A program made the position numbers and the translations under genes. A stretch of 64,000 bases of DNA from Kocuria flava (GTDB lineage: Bacteria > Actinomycetota > Actinomycetes > Actinomycetales > Micrococcaceae). This document shows, in pieces, positions 1 to 7,230 of this stretch. Positions within the stretch are counted from its first letter, which is position 1. Each line of letters opens with the position of its first letter. The DNA lies in assembly GCF_001482365.1 (NCBI RefSeq), contig NZ_CP013254.1, positions 2,108,001-2,172,000 on the forward strand, given 5' to 3'. Below the pieces are notes generated by a model. The model worked only from the letters and a program-made list of their open reading frames with translations, was not told where the DNA came from and did not search any database.

Positions 1-354
1 ACCTGCGACGCCCGCACCGGCGTGAGCACCGGCATCAGCGCCGCCGACCGCGCCCTCACCGCCCGCGTGCTGGCCGACCCGCAGGCCGCCCCCGCCGACC
101 TCACCCGGCCCGGGCACATGCTGCCCCTGCGCGCTGTGGCGGGCGGGGTGGCCGTGCGCCGGGGGCACACCGAGGCCGCCGTGGACCTGTGCACGCTGGC
201 CGGGCTGCAGCCCGTGGGCGTGATCGCCGAGCTCGTCCACGACGACGGGTCCATGATGCGCCTGCCCGCCCTGCGCGAGTTCGCCGACCGGCACGGGCTG
301 CTCCTGGTCAGCATCGAGGACCTGGTGGTGCACCTGCGGGAGGGCTCCCGATGA
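1..354 (+). CDS. ribB: 3,4-dihydroxy-2-butanone-4-phosphate synthase, 3' part
   Basis: The window opens inside this gene in frame 1, so the N-terminal half, which holds the first metal and substrate ligands, is missing. RibB converts ribulose 5-phosphate to dihydroxybutanone phosphate plus formate, one of the two branches feeding riboflavin synthesis. Visible family hallmarks are TGISAADRA near the truncated start, RPGHMLPLRA, and a HTEAAVDLC segment that carries the C-terminal catalytic His/Glu. The stop overlaps the ribA start as ATGA. In many actinobacteria RibB and GTP cyclohydrolase II are one RibBA chain; here the two halves are separate, translationally coupled frames. Confidence 0.95.
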   Translation, partial: TCDARTGVSTGISAADRALTARVLADPQAAPADLTRPGHMLPLRAVAGGVAVRRGHTEAAVDLCTLAGLQPVGVIAELVHDDGSMMRLPALREFADRHGLLLVSIEDLVVHLREGSR

Positions 355-1094
355 CCGGTGCCGTGCCGCTGGTGGCCTCGGAGCCGGTCGTCGTGCCGAC
401 CCCAGAGGGTCCCTTCGAGGTCGTCGGCTGGCAGCTGCCCGGCGGCGCGGGCGAGCCCGTCGCCGAGCACCTGAGCCTCACGGCCCCGCCTCCGGCGGGC
501 GCCGCGGCGGGGGAGCCGCCGCTGGTGCGGCTGCACTCCGAGTGCCTCACGGGCGACGTCTTCGGGTCGTTCCGCTGCGACTGCGGGCCCCAGCTGCACC
601 TGGCGCTGCGCCGGATCGCCGCCGACGGCGGCACGCTGCTCTACCTGCGCAACCACGAGGGCCGCGGCATCGGGCTGGTCAACAAGCTGCGGGCCTACAA
701 GCTGCAGGACGGGGGAGCGGACACCGTCGAGGCCAACGAGCTGCTGGGCCTGCCCGCCGACGCCCGCGACTACACCGCCGCCGCCGCGATCCTGCACCGG
801 CTCGGGCTGACCCGGGTGCGGCTGCTGTCCAACAACCCCGCCAAGGCCGAGCACCTGGCCGACCTGGGCGTGGAGGTCGTGGAGATGGTCCCCAACGAGG
901 TCCCCGCCCGGCCCGAGAACCACGACTACCTCGCGACCAAGCGCGACCGGATGCGCCACCGCCTCCACCACGTCGACGACGCCGCGATCACCGACAGCGA
1001 CAGTTTCAACAGCGACGCCGGGCGGTCCCCGACCGCCGCGGCGGGGACCGTCCCCGCCGCGGACCCGGCCCCCGAAGGAGAGAGCACCCCATGA
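351..1094 (+). CDS. ribA: GTP cyclohydrolase II
   Basis: RibA opens GTP to diamino-ribosylamino-pyrimidinone phosphate, the committed step of riboflavin synthesis. The 247-residue protein has the zinc site SECLTGDVFGSFRCDCG with cysteines 65, 76 and 78, and the substrate motif RNHEGRGIGL followed by AYKLQD. ATG 351 is chosen because it overlaps the ribB stop (ATGA); a longer reading from 189 would run inside ribB. The stop overlaps ribH in the same way, so ribB, ribA and ribH are coupled. About 35 low-complexity Ala/Pro/Ser residues at the C terminus go beyond the usual length near 200 and are probably disordered. Confidence 0.95.
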   Translation: MTGAVPLVASEPVVVPTPEGPFEVVGWQLPGGAGEPVAEHLSLTAPPPAGAAAGEPPLVRLHSECLTGDVFGSFRCDCGPQLHLALRRIAADGGTLLYLRNHEGRGIGLVNKLRAYKLQDGGADTVEANELLGLPADARDYTAAAAILHRLGLTRVRLLSNNPAKAEHLADLGVEVVEMVPNEVPARPENHDYLATKRDRMRHRLHHVDDAAITDSDSFNSDAGRSPTAAAGTVPAADPAPEGESTP

Positions 1095-1570
1095 GCGGAC
1101 ACGGAGCCCCCGACATCGACCTCGCCGGCACGGACGCCAGCGGCCTGCGCGTGGCCGTGATCGCCTCCAGCTGGCACACGGTGATCATGGACGGGCTGCT
1201 CGACGGCGCCCGCCGCGCCCTGGCCGACGCCGGCGTGGAGGCGCCCCGCGTCGTGCAGGTGCCCGGCAGCTTCGAGCTGCCCGTGGCCGCGGCCCGCCTC
1301 GCGCCGACGGCCGACGCCGTGGTCGCCCTCGGCGTCGTGGTCCGCGGCGGCACCCCGCACTTCGACTACGTGTGCTCCGCCGCCACCCAGGGGCTCACCG
1401 ACGTGGCCGTGCGCACCGGGGTGCCGGTGGGCTTCGGGGTGCTCACCTGCGACACCGAGCAGCAGGGCCTCGACCGGGCCGGGCTGCCCGGCTCCCAGGA
1501 GGACAAGGGCTACGAGGCCGCCGCCGCCGCGGTGCGCACCGCCGCCCTGCTGCGCTCCCTCGGCGCCTGA
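1091..1570 (+). CDS. ribH: 6,7-dimethyl-8-ribityllumazine synthase
   Basis: RibH condenses the RibB product with the ribitylamino-uracil to give lumazine, usually as a 60-mer or pentamer in the cytoplasm. The 159-residue protein shows the family motifs VPGSFELPVAA, VVRGGTPHFDYV with the active-site His, and GFGVLTCDTEQQ. ATG 1091 overlaps the ribA stop. It is the last gene of the riboflavin cluster; a new promoter starts hisE 76 nt downstream. Confidence 0.96.
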   Translation: MSGHGAPDIDLAGTDASGLRVAVIASSWHTVIMDGLLDGARRALADAGVEAPRVVQVPGSFELPVAAARLAPTADAVVALGVVVRGGTPHFDYVCSAATQGLTDVAVRTGVPVGFGVLTCDTEQQGLDRAGLPGSQEDKGYEAAAAAVRTAALLRSLGA

Positions 1571-1634
1571 GGCCCGGACCCGGACGGGGAGCGGCCCGCG
1601 CCGCGCCCGGTCCGGGGCAGGTCCCCGGAGCGAC

Positions 1635-1640
1635 TACCCT
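1635..1640 (+). promoter_or_regulatory. -10 box (TACCCT) of a leaderless hisE transcript
   Basis: TACCCT ends 6 nt before the hisE GTG, so transcription should begin at or next to the start codon. No Shine-Dalgarno could lie on such an mRNA. Inferred from spacing only. Confidence 0.55.
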
Positions 1641-1646
1641 GGAGGC

Positions 1647-1910
1647 GTGAAAACCTTCGAGACCCTCTTCGCCGAGATCAGCGACAAAGCCGTCACCCGT
1701 CCGGAGGGCTCGGGCACCGTCCGCGAGCTGGACACCGGGGTGCACGGCATCGGCAAGAAGATCGTCGAGGAGGCCGCCGAGGTGTGGATGGCCTGCGAGC
1801 ACGAGAGCCTCGAGGAGGCCGCCGAGGAGATCTCGCAGCTGCTCTACCACGTCCAGGTGATGATGGTCGCCAAGGGCCTGTCGCTCGAGGACGTCTACAC
1901 CCACCTCTGA
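1647..1910 (+). CDS. hisE: phosphoribosyl-ATP pyrophosphatase
   Basis: HisE hydrolyses phosphoribosyl-ATP to phosphoribosyl-AMP, step 2 of histidine synthesis. The 87-residue protein is a stand-alone MazG-like all-alpha enzyme with the metal-binding EEAAEVWMA helix and a second EEAAEEISQLLYH helix. It is followed after 56 nt by hisG, the usual actinobacterial pairing in which HisE and HisI are separate genes. The GTG start is fixed by the -10 box directly upstream. Confidence 0.95.
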   Translation: MKTFETLFAEISDKAVTRPEGSGTVRELDTGVHGIGKKIVEEAAEVWMACEHESLEEAAEEISQLLYHVQVMMVAKGLSLEDVYTHL

Positions 1911-1966
1911 GCCGCCCGCCCGCCGGGCGTGCCCGGCAGCCCCCACCGAAGCCGAGAAGGATCCCC

Positions 1967-2812
1967 ATGCTGCGAGTCGCCGTGCCCAACAAGGGCGCCC
2001 TGTCCGAAGCCGCCGTCACGATGCTCAAGGAGGCCGGGTACCGCCAGCGCCGGGACTCCCGCGAGCTGGTCCTCGTGGACCCCGAGCACCGGATCGAGTT
2101 CTTCTACCTGCGCCCGCGCGACATCGCGGTCTACGTGGGCGGGGGGACCCTCGACGTCGGGATCACCGGCCGGGACCTGCTGCTCGACTCCGGGGCCCAC
2201 GCCGACGAGGACCTCGCCCTGGACTTCGCCCGCTCGACCTTCCGCTTCGCCGGGCCCGCCGGGGAGTTCTCCGCCCTCGAGCAGCTCGCGGGCCGGCGGA
2301 TCGCGACCAGCTACGACGGGCTGCTGCGCGACTACCTCGCCGACCGCGGCGTCGAGGCCTCCGTGGTGCGCCTGGACGGCGCCGTGGAGTCCTCCATCCG
2401 CCTGGGCGTGGCCGACGCCATCGCCGACGTCGTCGAGACCGGCAACACCCTGCGCGCCGCCGGGCTGCAGGTCTTCGGCGACCCCATCATGACCTCCGAG
2501 GCGCTGCTGATCCGCAGCCGCCGCGACGAGGAGCCCGAGGGCCTGGCCGTGCTGCGCCGGCGCCTGCAGGGCGTGCTCGTGGCCCGACGGTACGTGATGA
2601 TGGACTACGACATCGCCGAGGAGCTCATCGACGCCGCCACGCAGATCACCCCCGGCATGGAGGGCCCCACCATCTCCCCGCTGGGCCGCGGCAACGCCTG
2701 GGCCGTGCGGGCCATGGTCCCCAAGGCCGACACCAACAAGGTCATGGACGCGCTCTACGAGGTCGGCGCGCGCGCGATCCTCGTCTCGCCCATCCAGGCC
2801 GCCCGCATCTGA
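1967..2812 (+). CDS. hisG: ATP phosphoribosyltransferase, long form
   Basis: HisG joins ATP and PRPP in the first and feedback-controlled step of histidine synthesis. At 281 residues it is the long form with a C-terminal ACT-like histidine-binding domain, so it needs no HisZ. Visible features are LRVAVPNKGALSE at the N terminus, the GGGTLDVGITGRDLL segment, and the PRPP-binding ADAIADVVETGNTL stretch. The ACT-like part contains PGMEGPTISPL and ARAILVSPIQAARI. GAGAAGG precedes the ATG. It is probably co-transcribed with hisE and hisF. Confidence 0.96.
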   Translation: MLRVAVPNKGALSEAAVTMLKEAGYRQRRDSRELVLVDPEHRIEFFYLRPRDIAVYVGGGTLDVGITGRDLLLDSGAHADEDLALDFARSTFRFAGPAGEFSALEQLAGRRIATSYDGLLRDYLADRGVEASVVRLDGAVESSIRLGVADAIADVVETGNTLRAAGLQVFGDPIMTSEALLIRSRRDEEPEGLAVLRRRLQGVLVARRYVMMDYDIAEELIDAATQITPGMEGPTISPLGRGNAWAVRAMVPKADTNKVMDALYEVGARAILVSPIQAARI

Positions 2813-2846
2813 GCCCGACCGCACACCAGCCGAGGAGGTCCCGCCC

Positions 2847-3611
2847 GTGGGCGTAGCCGTACGAGTCATCCCGTGCCTGGACGTCGACGCCGGGCGCGTC
2901 GTCAAGGGCGTGAACTTCGAGAACCTGCGCGACGCCGGGGACCCGGTGGAGCTGGCCAAGCGCTACAACGAGGCCGGCGCCGACGAGCTGACGTTCCTCG
3001 ACGTCACCGCGTCCTCGGCCGCCCGGGCCACGACCTACGACGTCGTCACCCGCACCGCCGAGCAGGTGTTCATCCCCCTGACCGTCGGCGGCGGGGTGCG
3101 CGAGGTCGCCGACGTCGACCGGCTGCTGCGCTGCGGGGCGGACAAGGCCTCGATCAACACCGCCGCCGTCGCCCGCCCGGCGGTGATCGACGAGATCACC
3201 GCCCACTTCGGCAGCCAGGTCCTCGTGCTCTCCCTCGACGCCCGGCGCACCGGCAGGACCGCCTCCGGGTTCGAGGTCACCACCCACGGCGGGCGCACCC
3301 TCACCGGCCTCGACGCCCTCGCGTGGGCGCACGAGGCCCAGGAGCGCGGGGTCGGGGAGATCCTGCTCAACTCCATGGACGCCGACGGCACCCGGGAGGG
3401 CTTCGACCTCGAGATGATCCGCGCCGTGCGCGAGCGGGTGCACGTGCCCCTCATCGCCTCCGGCGGGGCCGGGGCCCCCGCACACTTCCCGCCCGCGGTC
3501 GCCGCCGGCGCCGACGCCGTGCTCGCCGCCTCGATCTTCCACTTCGGTCCCGTCGACGCCATCGCGGAGGTCAAGGCGGCGCTGCGCGCGGCCGGCCACG
3601 AGGTCCGCTGA
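2847..3611 (+). CDS. hisF: imidazole glycerol phosphate synthase cyclase subunit
   Basis: HisF is the (beta/alpha)8 barrel that takes ammonia from HisH and cyclises PRFAR to imidazole glycerol phosphate and AICAR. The 254 residues hold the two catalytic aspartates, in IPCLDVDAGRVVKG and in LVLSLDARR, and the phosphate-binding TVGGGVR and IASGGAGAP loops. The GTG start follows GAGGAGG at a good distance. hisH, hisA and hisB are not in the window. The hisF-hisI order common in actinobacteria is here separated by a small ORF. Confidence 0.96.
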   Translation: MGVAVRVIPCLDVDAGRVVKGVNFENLRDAGDPVELAKRYNEAGADELTFLDVTASSAARATTYDVVTRTAEQVFIPLTVGGGVREVADVDRLLRCGADKASINTAAVARPAVIDEITAHFGSQVLVLSLDARRTGRTASGFEVTTHGGRTLTGLDALAWAHEAQERGVGEILLNSMDADGTREGFDLEMIRAVRERVHVPLIASGGAGAPAHFPPAVAAGADAVLAASIFHFGPVDAIAEVKAALRAAGHEVR

Positions 3612-3642
3612 GATCCCCGTGACCGCGGGCGGGCACCGGGCG

Positions 3643-3648
3643 TACAGT
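3643..3648 (+). promoter_or_regulatory. -10 box (TACAGT) before the 55-residue ORF
   Basis: TACAGT lies 51 nt before the GTG of the small ORF at 3700 and inside the hisF-hisI gap, which suggests the ORF has its own promoter with a leader of about 45 nt. No strong -35 is visible. Confidence 0.4.
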
Positions 3649-3699
3649 CGGCAGTGAGCTGACGGACGTCGCTCGGAAGACCGACCGGAGGAGTCCACC

Positions 3700-3867
3700 G
3701 TGGGACTGAACAGCATCATCAGGAGCGTCACCGGATGGGGCGCCGGGCGTGCGGCCGGAGGCCGCCGCGGAGCCCGCGGGGTCAACGCCGCCGGCCAGGC
3801 CGGCGCCCGCCGCAGCGGGGGCCGCGGCCTCGGGGGCATGCTGCGGGGCCTGCTCGGCCGCCGCTGA
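3700..3867 (+). CDS. small arginine/glycine-rich basic protein, unknown function
   Basis: I do not recognise this ORF. It encodes 55 residues starting VGLNSIIRSVTGWG and ending GGMLRGLLGRR. It has about a dozen arginines and no Asp, Glu or Lys, so it is strongly basic, with much Gly and Ala. A very good Shine-Dalgarno (GGAGGAG, 3687-3693) stands 6 nt before the GTG, and a -10-like box lies upstream. It sits between hisF and hisI and reads the same way. Composition would fit a nucleic-acid-binding or membrane-active peptide, but there is no direct evidence of function. The Gly/Arg-rich make-up of GC-rich random frames is a caution. Confidence 0.5.
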   Translation: MGLNSIIRSVTGWGAGRAAGGRRGARGVNAAGQAGARRSGGRGLGGMLRGLLGRR

Positions 3868-4028
3868 CCCGCGCGCCGGGGCCGGGCGCCCCGGCCCCGG
3901 GGTGCCCGGCTCCGGCGCGCGCTCCGGCGTGCGCCCCGGTCCCGCGCCGGGGACGCCCGTCGGGCGGGACGCGGGCCGGGCGGGACGCCGGACCGCCGCG
4001 GGCGGGAGTGACCGGCGGCCCGGGTCGA

Positions 4029-4034
4029 TAGGAT
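4029..4034 (+). promoter_or_regulatory. -10 box (TAGGAT) of a leaderless hisI transcript
   Basis: TAGGAT ends 7 nt before ATG 4042. It also shows that the upstream in-frame ATG at 4033, which overlaps the box, is not the start. Confidence 0.6.
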
Positions 4035-4041
4035 GGGTCCG

Positions 4042-4422
4042 ATGAACGAGCACAGCCCCGACACCGGAACCGCCGTCCTGGACCCCGCGGTGGCCGCGCG
4101 CCTCAAGCGCGACCCCGCCGGCCTCGTGGCCGCCGTCGTGCAGCAGCACGACACCAAGGAGGTGCTGATGCTGGGCTGGATGGACGACGAGGCCCTGCGC
4201 CGGACCCTCACGGAGGGACGGGTGACCTTCTGGTCCCGCTCCCGGCAGGAGTACTGGCGCAAGGGCGACACCTCCGGGCACGTCCAGCACGTGCGCGCCG
4301 TCAGCCTCGACTGCGACGGCGACGCCCTGCTCGTGCAGGTCGACCAGACCGGGCCCGCCTGCCACACCGGCACCCGCACGTGCTTCGACGGCCGCGACCT
4401 CGGCGCCGTCGTCGCCGGCTGA
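4042..4422 (+). CDS. hisI: phosphoribosyl-AMP cyclohydrolase
   Basis: HisI opens the adenine ring of phosphoribosyl-AMP, step 3 of histidine synthesis, and needs zinc. The 126-residue protein is the single-function form without a HisE domain. Motifs seen are LMLGWMDDEALRRTL, VTFWSRSRQEYWRKG, SLDCDGDALL and CHTGTRTCF; the cysteines in the last two are the zinc ligands. The start at 4042 is preferred over 4033 because of the leaderless promoter. trpE follows after 73 nt, an association of his and trp genes seen in many actinobacteria. Confidence 0.95.
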   Translation: MNEHSPDTGTAVLDPAVAARLKRDPAGLVAAVVQQHDTKEVLMLGWMDDEALRRTLTEGRVTFWSRSRQEYWRKGDTSGHVQHVRAVSLDCDGDALLVQVDQTGPACHTGTRTCFDGRDLGAVVAG

Positions 4423-4431
4423 GCCCCTCCG

Positions 4432-4442
4432 CCCCCCCCCCC
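4432..4442 (+). repeat. run of 11 cytosines in the hisI-trpE gap
   Basis: An uninterrupted C11 tract lies 54 nt before the trpE start. Such tracts vary in length by slippage, and their read length is also error-prone. No trp leader peptide or attenuator is visible in this gap. Confidence 0.8.
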
Positions 4443-4495
4443 GCACGCCCGTCCCGGGCCGCCCCGGGAGACCACCAGGAAGACAGGTTCCACCC

Positions 4496-6097
4496 ATGCA
4501 GGACCTGGGCACCATCAGCCCCACCCTCGAGGAGTTCCGGGAGCTCGCGGCCGAGCGCCGCGTCGTCCCGGTGCGCCTGCGGATCCTCGCCGACGCCCTC
4601 ACCCCCATCGGCCTCTACCGGGCCCTGGCCCTCGACGAGGACGGCGCCGCCCGCCCCGGGACCTTCCTCATGGAGTCCGCGGCCGAGGGCGGGGTGTGGT
4701 CGCGCTACTCCTTCGTGGGCGCCAACTCCCGGGCGACGCTGACCGCCAAGGACGGACAGGCGCACTGGCTCGGGCAGGCCCCCGCCGGCGCGCCCACCGG
4801 CGGGAGCCCCGTCGAGGCCCTGCGCGACACGATGGCCCTGCTGCACACCGAGCGCTTCGAGGACGTCCCCCCGCTGACCTCCGGGCTCGTGGGCTTCGTC
4901 GGCTGGGAGGCCGTGCGCCGCTGGGAGCGGCTGCCGCACCCGCCCGAGGACGACCTCGGGATCCCCGAGCTGGCCATGAACCTCGTCTCGGACATCGCGA
5001 TCCACGACAACACCGACGGCACCGTGCTGCTCGTGGCCAACGCCGTCAACTTCGACGCCACCGACGAGCGCGTCGACGAGGCCTGGGCCGACGCCGTGGC
5101 CCGCGTCCGGGCGATGCTGGCGAAGCTCGCCGGGCCCCCGGCCGGCGCCGCCGTCTCGACCCTCGAGGACTCCGGCAGGGTCGAGGCCGACCTCGAGTCC
5201 GAGGTCGCCCAGAGCTGGGACCGCACCCTGTTCCTGAACTCCATCGTCGAGGGCAAGAAGGCCATCGTCGACGGCGAGGTCTTCCAGGTCGTCGTCTCCC
5301 GCCGCTTCGAGACCGCCTGCTCGGCCGACCCCCTGGACGTCTACCGGATGCTGCGGGCCATCAACCCCAGTCCCTACATGTACCTCTACAGCTTCGAGGA
5401 CGCCGAGGCCCGCCCCTACGCGGTCGTCGGCTCCTCCCCGGAGGCGCTGGTGACCGTCACGGGCGACCAGGCCGTCACCCACCCCATCGCCGGCTCCCGC
5501 CCGCGCGGGCGCACCGTCGAGGAGGACCTCGCCCTCGAGCGGGACCTGCTCCAGGACGAGAAGGAGCGCTCCGAGCACCTGATGCTCGTGGACCTCGCCC
5601 GCAACGACCTGTCGAAGATCGCCGTGCCCGGCTCCGTGGACGTCACCGAGTTCATGGAGGTCGAGCGCTTCAGCCACATCATGCACCTGTGCTCCAACGT
5701 CGTCGGACGGATCCGTCCCGGCGCCACCGCCTACGACGTCCTGGCCGCGACCTTCCCCGCGGGCACGCTCTCCGGGGCGCCCAAGCCGCGGGCGCTGCGC
5801 CTGCTCGACGAATACGAGCCGCTGCGCCGGGCCGTCTACGGCGGGGTGGTCGGCTACCTCGACTTCGCCGGGGACATGGACATGGCCATCGCCATCCGCA
5901 CCGCCCTGCTCGTGGACGGGCGCGCCTACGTCCAGGCCGGCGGCGGGATCGTCGCCGACTCCGACCCCGAGACCGAGGCCCAGGAGTCGCTGAACAAGGC
6001 CACCGCCCCGCTGCGGGCCGTGCTGCTCGCCCAGCGGCTGCGCCCCCTCGACCTCGGGCGCACCGCCGTGCCCGGCACGGGGAGCGCCCGTGGCTGA
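4496..6097 (+). CDS. trpE: anthranilate synthase component I
   Basis: TrpE makes anthranilate from chorismate with ammonia supplied by TrpG, which is not encoded here. The 533 residues contain the N-terminal feedback region (FLMESAAEGG, where the family has LLES), the chorismate-binding core with PYMYLYSFED, SSPEALV, HPIAGSRPRGRT, LVDLARNDLSKI and GTLSGAPKPRAL, and the end motif VQAGGGIVADSDPE. It starts a block of trp genes: its stop overlaps the next gene by 8 nt. No Trp-rich leader ORF, T-box or attenuator is seen upstream. Confidence 0.96.
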   Translation: MQDLGTISPTLEEFRELAAERRVVPVRLRILADALTPIGLYRALALDEDGAARPGTFLMESAAEGGVWSRYSFVGANSRATLTAKDGQAHWLGQAPAGAPTGGSPVEALRDTMALLHTERFEDVPPLTSGLVGFVGWEAVRRWERLPHPPEDDLGIPELAMNLVSDIAIHDNTDGTVLLVANAVNFDATDERVDEAWADAVARVRAMLAKLAGPPAGAAVSTLEDSGRVEADLESEVAQSWDRTLFLNSIVEGKKAIVDGEVFQVVVSRRFETACSADPLDVYRMLRAINPSPYMYLYSFEDAEARPYAVVGSSPEALVTVTGDQAVTHPIAGSRPRGRTVEEDLALERDLLQDEKERSEHLMLVDLARNDLSKIAVPGSVDVTEFMEVERFSHIMHLCSNVVGRIRPGATAYDVLAATFPAGTLSGAPKPRALRLLDEYEPLRRAVYGGVVGYLDFAGDMDMAIAIRTALLVDGRAYVQAGGGIVADSDPETEAQESLNKATAPLRAVLLAQRLRPLDLGRTAVPGTGSARG

Positions 6098-6674
6098 GCC
6101 CGCCCCCGCGCGCACCCTGTCCCGCAAGCCGGTCGTGGTCCTGGCCGGCCTGGTCGCCGCCCTCGCGCTGTTCGCCTGCTCGGCGGCCACGTGGGTCGCC
6201 GCCACCGCGGAGACCACGCTGCAGCCGGTGGCCGTGGACGTCGCCGGATCCGACGCCGCACCGGCGGTCACGGCCCTGGGCCTGGTCGCCGCCGCGGGCG
6301 CCCTGGCCCTCGCCGTCACGGGCCGGGCCCTGCGCACCGTCGTGGCCGCGGTCGTGGCGCTGGCCGGGGTCGGCGCCCTGGTGGCGACCGCCGCCGTGCT
6401 GGCCGACCCGGCCGGGGCGGCCCGCCCGGTCGTGGGCGAGACCACCGGGATGGTCGGCGCCGGCGGCGAGCACGTGCTCACCGTCTGGCCGTGGCTGGCC
6501 GCCGTCGCGGCCCTGCTCGTGACCGCCTGCGGGGTGTGGGCCCTCGTCGCCGGGCGCGGCTGGAGCGCGGCCCGCCGCTACGAGCGCCCCGGCACCGCTC
6601 CCGGGGAGCGCCCCCGCGGGGACGAGATCGACTCGTGGGACGCCCTCACGGAGGGACGCGACCCCACCGCCTGA
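6090..6674 (+). CDS. Trp biosynthesis-associated membrane protein
   Basis: This 194-residue protein matches the actinobacterial family of transmembrane proteins encoded inside trp operons (Trp_oprn_chp type), whose role is unknown. Four hydrophobic stretches are visible: about residues 10-30, 55-72, 75-95 and 130-150, with an extracytoplasmic segment after the first helix. The tail is polar. GTG 6090 overlaps the trpE stop by 8 nt, so it is translationally coupled to trpE. Family assignment rests on position, length and topology. Confidence 0.8.
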   Translation: MAEPAPARTLSRKPVVVLAGLVAALALFACSAATWVAATAETTLQPVAVDVAGSDAAPAVTALGLVAAAGALALAVTGRALRTVVAAVVALAGVGALVATAAVLADPAGAARPVVGETTGMVGAGGEHVLTVWPWLAAVAALLVTACGVWALVAGRGWSAARRYERPGTAPGERPRGDEIDSWDALTEGRDPTA

Positions 6675-6773
6675 ACGGGCCCGCGCCGGAGGCGCGGGGG
6701 CCCCCGTCCAGGTGGCACAATGGGGGAGAACACACTGTCAGCAAGTGCCGCGCCCCCGCAGGGGGCCGCGGGA

Positions 6774-6793
6774 CCGGGACCGCACGGTCCCGG
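6774..6793 (+). other. inverted repeat upstream of the HGxxPAAW gene
   Basis: A 9-bp arm pair (CCGGGACCG / CGGTCCCGG) with a two-base centre forms a short hairpin 22 nt before the next start. A similar hairpin (GGGACCG/CGGTCCC core) lies just after that gene at 7083, so the gene is bracketed by related structures. Confidence 0.5.
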
Positions 6794-6815
6794 CCGGAGA
6801 TCGGGAGTGCAGAAG

Positions 6816-7079
6816 ATGACCAACGGCAACCAGACCGTCCTCGACCACACGGGCTTCGTGGGCCACGGCAACACCCTCGCGGCCTGGACGACCGTCGGCA
6901 TCATGTCGGTGGCCTTCATCGTGGCCACGGTCGGGTTCACGATCGGCGCCACCCCCGTCACGATCGTCGGCATCGGCCTGCTCGTCGTCGGCCTCATCGC
7001 CGGCGCGGTGCTGCGCGCCATGGGCCACGGCGCCGGGTCGGAGCAGCGCAAGCACGAGGAGCGCCACCAGCACGGCTGA
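6816..7079 (+). CDS. HGxxPAAW-type small membrane protein
   Basis: This 87-residue protein has two transmembrane helices (about residues 25-45 and 50-70) preceded by GHGNTLAAW. That is the signature of a small actinobacterial family typically found beside trpE and trpC; here Leu replaces the usual Pro of HGxxPAAW. Function is unknown; the constant trp linkage suggests a link to Trp supply. ATG 6816 has GGGAG 8 nt upstream; GTG 6807 is an alternative. The longer reading from 6720 is rejected because it runs through the hairpin at 6774. Confidence 0.8.
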   Translation: MTNGNQTVLDHTGFVGHGNTLAAWTTVGIMSVAFIVATVGFTIGATPVTIVGIGLLVVGLIAGAVLRAMGHGAGSEQRKHEERHQHG

Positions 7080-7082
7080 CGC

Positions 7083-7104
7083 GGGGACCGGTCGCACGGT
7101 CCCC
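7083..7104 (+). terminator. hairpin after the HGxxPAAW gene
   Basis: GGGGACCG / CGGTCCCC arms with a 6-nt loop start 4 nt after the stop codon. No U tract follows, as is common in very GC-rich genomes. Probably a terminator or a processing hairpin. Confidence 0.5.
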
Positions 7105-7126
7105 CCGTCCGGTCCCGGCGCACGCC

Positions 7127-7165
7127 GCGCGGGCCGGCCCCCGGCGACCGGGGGCCGGCCCGCGC
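7127..7165 (+). terminator. 18-bp perfect hairpin upstream of trpC-trpB
   Basis: Eighteen paired bases (7127-7144 with 7148-7165) enclose a CGA loop. Together with the hairpin at 7083 it should limit read-through from trpE into the fusion gene. It could be a plain terminator or part of an attenuator, but no leader peptide is seen. Confidence 0.6.
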
Positions 7166-7230
7166 GCCGACCGGCACCGGGACCCTCCCCACGCACGAGG
7201 CGGCCGCAGCCGCCGAGAGGACAGGAAAGC

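Noticed and set aside
4423..4495. Trp attenuator or T-box before trpE
   Set aside because: No Trp-rich leader ORF, no T-box consensus and no paired terminator/antiterminator were found in the short gap.
6720..6815. Longer N terminus of the HGxxPAAW protein from ATG 6720
   Set aside because: It would translate a hairpin region of low complexity, while 6816 has a ribosome site and gives the family length.
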